Assembly (NCBI GenBank): GCA_030433005.1
Contig: JAUILQ010000020.1
Location: 1-64,000, forward strand
DNA length: 64,000 nt
Direction: 5' to 3'
DNA from: Alphaproteobacteria bacterium
Lineage (GTDB): Bacteria; Pseudomonadota; Alphaproteobacteria; Kiloniellales; DSM-21159
Positions within the stretch are counted from its first letter, which is position 1. The number at the start of each line of letters is the position of its first letter. Both the position numbers and the translations under genes were made by a program. Under the pieces are notes generated by a model. The model was not told the DNA's origin and ran no database searches. It worked only from the letters and a program-made list of their open reading frames with translations. Positions 58,540-64,000 of the stretch are shown piece after piece.

Positions 58540-58564
58540 AACGGCCGACCACCCCCCCGGTTCC
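58540..58564 (-). promoter_or_regulatory. EcfG-type promoter of the polythreonine secreted-protein gene
   Basis: Minus strand: GGAAC (58564-58560), 16-bp spacer, CGTT (58543-58540), exact consensus. Start near 58533, a 34-nt leader containing GGAG before ATG 58499. It lies 35 kb from the other four EcfG-type sites. Confidence 0.75.
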
Positions 58565-58686
58565 CGACGCGCGGCCGCGGACAGGAAAGACCGCCTGTGT
58601 TGCACCGCGACACCGGACGCTTCAGGTGATCCCTGCTAGACTTGCCGGTCGTTCCCCCCACACGCGAGAGGCGTGCCCGACGGGCC

Positions 58687-60525
58687 ATGGCCAGCATCGA
58701 CCTCGTCAACGCCTTCCTGCTGATCGGCTCGGCCCTGGTGCTGCTCGGCATCTTCTCCAGCCTGGTGGCGACCCGCTTCGGCGCGCCGCTGCTGCTGGTC
58801 TTCCTGGTGCTCGGCATGCTCGCCGGCGAGGACGGACCCGGCGGCATCGTCTTCAACGACTACGAGACGACCTACCTGATCGGCTCGCTGGCGCTCTCGG
58901 TGATCCTGTTCGACGGCGGGCTGCGCACGCGTCTCTCGGTGTTCCGCGGCGCCCTGGCGCCGGCCCTGCTGCTGGCGACCGCCGGCGTCGTCATCACCGC
59001 CGCCGTCACCGGCGCCGTCGCCGCCCTGCTGATCGGCGGCCTGTCGCCGCTGCAGGGTCTGCTGCTCGGCGCCATCGTCAGCTCGACCGATGCCGCGGCG
59101 GTGTTCTTCCTGCTGCGCACCGGCGGATTGAGACTGCGCGGCCGGGTCGGGGCGCTGCTGGAAATCGAGTCGGGGACCAACGACCCGATCGCGGTGTTCC
59201 TGGTGCTGGTGCTGACCGAGCTGCTGCTGGCCGGCTCGCAGACCCCCGGCTGGGCGGTGCTGCAGCGCTTCGCCGAGCAGGGTTCGATCGGCGTCGCCGC
59301 CGGCCTGGCCGGCGGCTTCGCCAGCGCGGCCCTGCTCAACCGCCTGCAGATGCCCGGCGGCCTCTACCCGCTGTTCGTCGTCGCCGGGGCGATCCTGGTC
59401 TACGCCGCCGCCTCGCTGCTCGGCGGCAGCGGGCTGCTCGCCGTCTACCTGGCCGGCCTGGTCATCGCCAACCGGCCGGTGCGCGCCTACCCGACCATCG
59501 TCGGCTTTCACGACGCCGCGACCTGGCTGTGCCAGATCGTCATGTTCATCGTACTCGGCCTGCTCGTCACGCCGGCGACCCTGCTCGACTACGCCCTGCC
59601 CGGCGTGCTGCTGGCGCTGGTCCTGATCCTGGTCGCGCGGCCGCTGGCGGTCTGGCTCTGCCTCTGGCCGTTCGGCTTCTCGGACAAGGAGAAGCTGTTC
59701 GTCTCCTGGGTCGGGCTGCGCGGCGCCGTGTCGATCTTCCTGGCGGCAATCCCGACGCTGAGCGGCGTCGCCTTCGGCGAGGCCTTCTTCAACATCGCCT
59801 TCTTCGTCGTGCTGGTGTCGCTGCTGGTCCAGGGCTGGACGCTGACCGGCGTCGCCCGCTACCTGGGCATGGCGCTGCGACGGACCGCCCCCAGCGTGCA
59901 GCGCGTCGAGCTCGACATCCCGGGCCAGCTCGAGCAGGAGATGGTCGGCTACCCGATCACCTCGGACAGCCTGATCCTGGCGCTCAGCCGGCTGCCGGCC
60001 TGGACGCGCGTGGTCCTGGTCGTGCGCGACCACGAGATCCTGAGCCCCTCGGAAGCCGGGCCGCTCAGGCCCGGCGACTACGCCTACCTGCTGACGCCGC
60101 CCGACCGGGTGCCGCGCCTGGACCGCCTGTTCGGCGAATCGCCGGACGTCCAGCGCCGGCTCCACGCGCCCTTCGGCGAGCTCTCGCTCAACGGCGATGC
60201 CCGGCTCGGCGAGGTCGCCCAGCTCTACGAGCTCGACATCGGCGAGGCCGACCGGGCGCTGAGCGTCGCCGGCTTCTTCAAGGCGCACCACAGGGGCGCC
60301 TCGCACCCCGGCACGCGGCTGCGCCTCGGCGACGCCACGCTGGTCGCCCGCCAGGTCGAGAACGGCCGCGTCGAGCGCGCCGGGTTGCAGCTCGACGAGC
60401 TGGTCGAGGCGATCGTCGCGTCGGCACTGTCGCCGCCCTCCCTGAGACAGCGGCTGACGCGGCTGCGGGCGCCGCTGACGCGGCTGCGTCGGGGACGACG
60501 CGGCTCCGGCACTGCGCGCGAGTGA
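58687..60525 (+). CDS. Potassium/proton antiporter, CPA1 family with TrkA-C and CorC-like domains
   Basis: A 612-residue antiporter. ATG 58687 is chosen within an open frame that begins at 58642. About 13 helices fill residues 10-400; the ion-binding motif is GAIVSSTDAAAVFFLL and the following ESGTNDPIAVFLVL, the CPA ND-type block. The C-terminal half has a TrkA-C domain (about 425-495, GPLRPGDYAYLLTPPDRV) and a CorC_HlyC-like domain (about 500-590). This is the NhaP2/CvrA layout, used for K+/H+ exchange and volume control. Cofactor binding in the C-terminus is inferred. Confidence 0.93.
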   Translation: MASIDLVNAFLLIGSALVLLGIFSSLVATRFGAPLLLVFLVLGMLAGEDGPGGIVFNDYETTYLIGSLALSVILFDGGLRTRLSVFRGALAPALLLATAGVVITAAVTGAVAALLIGGLSPLQGLLLGAIVSSTDAAAVFFLLRTGGLRLRGRVGALLEIESGTNDPIAVFLVLVLTELLLAGSQTPGWAVLQRFAEQGSIGVAAGLAGGFASAALLNRLQMPGGLYPLFVVAGAILVYAAASLLGGSGLLAVYLAGLVIANRPVRAYPTIVGFHDAATWLCQIVMFIVLGLLVTPATLLDYALPGVLLALVLILVARPLAVWLCLWPFGFSDKEKLFVSWVGLRGAVSIFLAAIPTLSGVAFGEAFFNIAFFVVLVSLLVQGWTLTGVARYLGMALRRTAPSVQRVELDIPGQLEQEMVGYPITSDSLILALSRLPAWTRVVLVVRDHEILSPSEAGPLRPGDYAYLLTPPDRVPRLDRLFGESPDVQRRLHAPFGELSLNGDARLGEVAQLYELDIGEADRALSVAGFFKAHHRGASHPGTRLRLGDATLVARQVENGRVERAGLQLDELVEAIVASALSPPSLRQRLTRLRAPLTRLRRGRRGSGTARE

Positions 60526-60687
60526 CTCAGGACGGCGAGGCTCCGGTCGCGATTCGGGTTGCACCCAGGCGGGGGAGATCGCGGGTCAGGATAGAAGGTG
60601 TGAAAACTGTTCTACCCTTGGTTAATGGCGCCGACCTGCCTTATTCTTGACGGCGGGACAAGGGACAGGCGGGGGCAGAACAGGCAG

Positions 60688-61185
60688 ATGACCGTGTCAG
60701 GCAGGGATTTCGCCGACGCTCGGCTGTCGTGCCTGCTCGACTACTGGCTCGAGAAGCGTGGCGAGCGCCCCGCACCGCTGCGCGAGGACATCGATCCGCT
60801 GGAGATCCCCCGGCTGCTGCCGATCCTGCATCTGATCGACGTGGTGCCGGAGCCGCTGCGCTTCCGCCACCGCCTCGTCGGCACCGAGCTGGTCGAGAAG
60901 ATGGCCCGCGACGTCACCGGGCTCGACGTCGACGCCAGCCTCTACGGGGAAGCCGCGCCGGAGATCATCGAGAGCCTGAAGAAGATCGTCGAGGAGGCCC
61001 GGCCCTACCATCGCCTGGCGCGGCTCGACTGGTACGACCGCTCCTGGATGACCATGGAGTCGCTGGAGCTGCCGCTGCTCGATCCCGAGGGCAGGGTCGC
61101 GGTGATCCTGCGCGGCTCGACCTTCGGCGTGATCCGGCCCCCGCTGGAGCGCCGCCTTTTCTTCGAGCCGCTGGTCCTGGAATGA
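60688..61185 (+). CDS. PAS_5-type sensory protein, copy 1
   Basis: A 165-residue stand-alone PAS-like protein. ATG 60688 has only a weak ribosome site; the frame is open to 60625. The core DPLEIPRLLPILHLIDVVPEPLRFRHRLVGTELVEKMARDVTGLDVD (about 37-83) and MTMESLELPLLDPEGRVAVILRGSTFGVI are the PAS_5 pattern found in many Rhodospirillales proteins. No output domain is attached. It overlaps copy 2 by 4 bases (ATGA). Ligand unknown. Confidence 0.82.
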   Translation: MTVSGRDFADARLSCLLDYWLEKRGERPAPLREDIDPLEIPRLLPILHLIDVVPEPLRFRHRLVGTELVEKMARDVTGLDVDASLYGEAAPEIIESLKKIVEEARPYHRLARLDWYDRSWMTMESLELPLLDPEGRVAVILRGSTFGVIRPPLERRLFFEPLVLE

Positions 61186-61751
61186 GCGGCATCGTCCAAG
61201 GCGTTCTGGAGCAGGAGTTCAGGGATCCGCGCCTGCCGGCGCTCTACGCCCTCTGGTCGGCGCGCCGGGCCGGCAGCGGCCTGCCGCTCGCGGAGGGGTT
61301 CGACCCCGAGGCCCTGCCCCGGCTGAAGCCGATCCTCAACCTGATGGAAGTGCGCCACGATCCGCAGCGCTTCCGCCACCGCTTCGTGGGCAGCGAGATC
61401 CGCCGCGCCACCGGCCAGGACTTCACCGGGCAGGCCTTTCCGAGCGCCGACTCCGGCGAGACCGCCGGGCAGATCCTCGACAGTCTGGTCCGTCTGGTCC
61501 GCGAAGCCCGGCCCTACCGCCGCTTCGCCCGCCAGGACTGGCAACGCGGACGGCTCACCGCCGAGACCATCGAGCTGCCGCTCGCCGACGCCGACCAGCG
61601 GGTCGTCGCCGTCGTGCGCGGCGTCACCTACGGCCTGGTCGCCCCGCCGCTGCCCGAGCGCATGGTCTTCGAGCCGCTCGCGCTGCTGGAGGGCGCCGCC
61701 GAAACCGGCGGCCTGACCGGCCGCGGAGACGGCTCCGGCGTCACGGCGTGA
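61182..61751 (+). CDS. PAS_5-type sensory protein, copy 2
   Basis: A 189-residue paralogue of the preceding gene, translationally coupled to it. The shared core is DPEALPRLKPILNLMEVRHDPQRFRHRFVGSEIRRATGQDFTGQAF (about 42-87) and TAETIELPLADADQRVVAVVRGVTYGLV; the two align along nearly their whole length. Copy 2 adds a ~20-residue Gly-rich tail. Its 3' end overlaps the convergent EamA gene by 11 bases. Tandem PAS_5 genes suggest a heterodimer or a recent duplication. Confidence 0.82.
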   Translation: MSGIVQGVLEQEFRDPRLPALYALWSARRAGSGLPLAEGFDPEALPRLKPILNLMEVRHDPQRFRHRFVGSEIRRATGQDFTGQAFPSADSGETAGQILDSLVRLVREARPYRRFARQDWQRGRLTAETIELPLADADQRVVAVVRGVTYGLVAPPLPERMVFEPLALLEGAAETGGLTGRGDGSGVTA

Positions 61752-62646
61752 TCGGCGCGCGCCGGCGCAGCGCGACGGTCGATTGCAGGGCGATCGCGGA
61801 GATCACGACGGCGCCGCCGACCAGCGTCAGGTAGGTCGGCTCCTCGCCGACCGTGAGCCAGACCCAGAGCGGCGCGAGCACCAGCTGCAGGCGCCCGAGC
61901 AGCGCGACCTCGCCGGCCGGGACGTGGCGCGCGCCGAGCGCGATCAGCACGTACTGGAAGCCGAGCTGCACGACCCCGAAGGCCGCCGCGAGCACGAAGT
62001 CGTGGCGGCTGATCGCCAGGCTGGGCGCCGCCACGGCGCTGACCAGCAGGGCGACGAGGCCGGCCAGCGCGATGGCCGGCAGCATGTCGCGGTCGGCGCG
62101 GCTGCGCAGGCAGACCAGCGTGACGCCGAACCCGACCACCGTGATCACCGAGAGCAGGATGCCGGGGCCCTGGCCGCTGGTCAGGCCGTCGCCGGCCATC
62201 AGCAGGATGCCGGCCAGCGCGATCGCCATGGCCAGCCAGGTCACCGGCTTCAGCCGCTCGCCGATCACCGCCCAGGCGATCAGGGCCGCGATGAAGGGCG
62301 AGGTCGCGCCGATGAACACGACCTTGGCGACGGTCGTCGCCATCATGGCGAAGACGAAGGCGACGAAGGAGATTCCGAGCGCGACGGCCGCGATCAGGCC
62401 GGGCCGGCCGACCGCCCGGAAGCAGCCCGGCAGGCCCGCCAAGCCGTGCCGCCAGGCCAGGAACAGCAGGATGAACCCCAGGAACCAGGCCTGGCGCCAG
62501 AACTGCAGCGTCCAGCCGTCGGCCGACTCGAACGCGCGCACGATCGGTCCGGCCAGCGAGGTGAAGAAGCTGGCCGAGATCACGCAGGCGACGCCGTAGG
62601 CGGTGCGGTCCGGCCGATCGCCGGGGGACGAGGAGGTCTGGCTCAT
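61741..62646 (-). CDS. EamA/DMT family permease
   Basis: A 301-residue ten-helix drug/metabolite transporter with two EamA repeats. GVACVISASFFTSLAGPIVRAF (about 18-39) opens the first and TVAKVVFIGATSPFIAALIAWAVIGERLKPVTWLAMAIALAGIL closes it; the second ends with AGEVALLGRLQLVLAPLWVWLTVGEEPTYLTLVGGAVVI. ATG 62646 is chosen; the longer frame is a shadow of the methyltransferase. No good ribosome site is seen. Substrate unknown. Confidence 0.9.
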   Translation of the reverse strand: MSQTSSSPGDRPDRTAYGVACVISASFFTSLAGPIVRAFESADGWTLQFWRQAWFLGFILLFLAWRHGLAGLPGCFRAVGRPGLIAAVALGISFVAFVFAMMATTVAKVVFIGATSPFIAALIAWAVIGERLKPVTWLAMAIALAGILLMAGDGLTSGQGPGILLSVITVVGFGVTLVCLRSRADRDMLPAIALAGLVALLVSAVAAPSLAISRHDFVLAAAFGVVQLGFQYVLIALGARHVPAGEVALLGRLQLVLAPLWVWLTVGEEPTYLTLVGGAVVISAIALQSTVALRRRAPITP

Positions 62647-62684
62647 GGCGGCGGTCTGGCTACCGGCGGTCTCTCGGCGGTCGG

Positions 62685-63581
62685 TCAGCTCGGGGTTGCC
62701 GCGGCCGGCCGCAGCAGCAGGTAGCTCGCGACGATGCCGAGCTCCTCGGGCCCGTAGAGCGTGTCGAAGGGGTACTTCAGCGGCAACGACCGGACCGTCT
62801 CGAGGACGCCGGGGTCGCTGTGGGTGTCTTCGGCGAGCACCGCCCAGCCGCTCGCCGCGAACAGCCGGTGATAGTCGCCGTGGCGCAGGCGCCACTGGTG
62901 GTTCCCGAGTCGCGTGATCGCCGCCCAGGCCGCGTCCGACCAGGTCAGGAAGTCGATGCGGCTGAGCCGCTTGTCGGAATGCTCGCGGTGGTCGCTGTGG
63001 TCGATGGCGTGCAGCATGAAGCCGCCCGGCGCCAGCATCCTGAGCCACTCCGCCGACAGCCGGCTCAGCTCGCGCGGCGGGATGTGCTCGAGCACGGTGC
63101 GGCTGGCCACGACGTCGACCGGCGCCGTGAGGTCGGCGGGATCGAAGGGCGCCCGATACTCCAGTCCCAGCGCCTCCAGGTCCCGCCCCTCGCCCAGCCA
63201 GGGCTGCTCGGGCGAGAAGCCGAGGCGTCCGGCGATCTCTGGCAGATTGTCCCAGAGGAAGCGCCGGGCCGTCTCCAGCGTGCCGTCGTCCAGGTTGCGG
63301 CTGATGTCGGTCAGGATCACCCGCTCGGCGCCGAGGCAGCGATAGATCAGCGGCAGCAGCGGAAACCAGCCGGAGCCGACCTCCAGGACCCTCCGGCCCG
63401 AGAGCGACAGCCCCTGCCCGCGCAGCAGCCGCAGCAGCCGCTCGACGTCGTGCAGGGTCGAGCCGAGATTCGAGAGGTCCGGCTCGTAGCCCTCGCGGCG
63501 GCGCTTGAACCGCCTGAGGGCGTCGTAGCCCGGCAGGTGGGCGGCGACGAAGGCGCGGGCCAGCTGAACCTGCCACGTCAT
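62685..63581 (-). CDS. SAM-dependent methyltransferase
   Basis: A 298-residue methyltransferase. Motif I is RRVLEVGSGWFPLLPLIYRCLGAERVILTDIS (about 63-94), followed by VDVVASRTVLEHIPPRELSRLSAEWLRMLAPGGFMLHAIDHSDHREHSD, motifs post-I to III of class I enzymes. The insert between motifs I and II is longer than average. It starts at 63581, 91 bases from the ilvD stop, and runs on the same strand. The substrate is unknown; the layout recalls methyltransferases in polysaccharide or lipid modification. Confidence 0.85.
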   Translation of the reverse strand: MTWQVQLARAFVAAHLPGYDALRRFKRRREGYEPDLSNLGSTLHDVERLLRLLRGQGLSLSGRRVLEVGSGWFPLLPLIYRCLGAERVILTDISRNLDDGTLETARRFLWDNLPEIAGRLGFSPEQPWLGEGRDLEALGLEYRAPFDPADLTAPVDVVASRTVLEHIPPRELSRLSAEWLRMLAPGGFMLHAIDHSDHREHSDKRLSRIDFLTWSDAAWAAITRLGNHQWRLRHGDYHRLFAASGWAVLAEDTHSDPGVLETVRSLPLKYPFDTLYGPEELGIVASYLLLRPAAATPS

Positions 63582-63672
63582 GCCGCCCGCCTCCGCTGTC
63601 GTGCAGTGCTCATGGCCAGAGCAACGCGGCGGCGGCCCCTCGGTTTCGGTCCGGCGCCCGGAGGGCCGACTC

Positions 63673-64000
63673 TCAGATGTCGGCGTAGCAGCTGACCTCG
63701 GCTGCGCCGCCCGGATGGGTGACCGCGCCCTTCTCGGCCGGGCCGACCAGCTGGGCGTACTTCCACAGCGCGCCCGAGCGGTAGTCGGTCTCGCGCGGCT
63801 GCCACTTCTTGCGGCGCGTCTCCAGCTCCTCGTCGGAGACCTCGAGGTCGAGCGTGCCCTCGTTGGCGTCGATGACGATGACGTCGCCGTCCTCGAGCAG
63901 GCCGATCGGGCCGCCGACCGCGGCCTCCGGCCCGACGTGGCCGATGCAGAAGCCGCGCGTGCCGCCGGAGAAGCGGCCGTCGGTGATCAGCGCGACCTTC
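63673..64000 (-). CDS. ilvD: Dihydroxy-acid dehydratase, C-terminal part (5' end outside window)
   Basis: The last 109 codons of IlvD, read on the minus strand from the window edge to TGA at 63675-63673. [26 protein letters not shown] contains the conserved C-terminal signature with the Cys-Ile-Gly segment near the Fe-S and Mg2+ site, and [21 protein letters not shown] is typical. The enzyme makes 2-keto acids for Ile, Val and Leu synthesis. The C-terminus ends SCYADI. Nothing looks broken in the visible part. Confidence 0.95.
   Translation of the reverse strand, partial: KVALITDGRFSGGTRGFCIGHVGPEAAVGGPIGLLEDGDVIVIDANEGTLDLEVSDEELETRRKKWQPRETDYRSGALWKYAQLVGPAEKGAVTHPGGAAEVSCYADI

Overview
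The window is very GC-rich (roughly 70%), densely coding DNA from an alphaproteobacterium, most like the Rhodospirillales sensu lato. Three things point that way: the gene order argS / SPOR protein / nagZ / scpA / scpB / tatABC / serS / surE / pcm / LysM-LytM protein, the erpA gene, and several exact matches to the EcfG general-stress promoter (GGAAC-N16/17-CGTT), which is specific to this class. The placement is inferred from gene content; no rRNA or tRNA lies in the window.

Layout. 1-443: 3' end of an MFS transporter. 812-4858 (+): tripartite tricarboxylate transporter tctC-tctB-tctA and a 3-hydroxyisobutyrate / tartronate-semialdehyde-type reductase, closed by a strong terminator. 4900-15500: a quaternary-amine / amino-alcohol island. 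On the minus strand it has a binding protein, an ATPase with CBS-like tail, a fused double permease, a choline-kinase-like phosphotransferase and a dimethylglycine/sarcosine-dehydrogenase-type flavoprotein. A divergent DeoR regulator, a second phosphotransferase and a methyltransferase follow. Two near-identical 16-bp sites sit in the two divergent promoter regions. 15519-19027: a Rieske oxygenase, a zinc-free alcohol-dehydrogenase-like reductase and a GntR/UTRA regulator. 19028-23527: a stress island of small unknown proteins, two EcfG-like sigma factors, an ABC membrane domain without ATPase, a small lipoprotein, four EcfG-type promoters and a candidate small RNA. 23623-24795: a second MFS transporter, paralogous to the first. 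24792-41109: the conserved alphaproteobacterial housekeeping block, interrupted by two insertions (GH15 glycosidase plus 2OG oxygenase between tatC and serS; ABC ATPase plus GFA protein between scpB and tatA). 41264-50987: dgt, erpA, a PNPOx-like protein, GST, LysR, exonuclease III, a cyclic-nucleotide-binding/HlyD fusion, rhomboid and an M81 peptidase. 51133-64000: CHASE4 histidine kinase, PAP2 phosphatase, CDF-like protein, ArnT / LABN / ArnC-like lipid glycosylation genes, a poly-Thr secreted protein with an EcfG promoter, a K+/H+ antiporter, a tandem pair of PAS_5 proteins, an EamA transporter, a methyltransferase and the 3' end of ilvD.

Most notable: (1) a stress-promoter-driven candidate sRNA of about 85 nt (about 19937-20023) with a C-rich loop, inside the EcfG island; (2) a DeoR-controlled uptake-phosphorylation-oxidation island with two kinase paralogues; (3) a single polypeptide joining Popeye-like membrane helices, a cyclic-nucleotide-binding domain and a HlyD-type adaptor. 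All motif calls were made by eye, without database searches.
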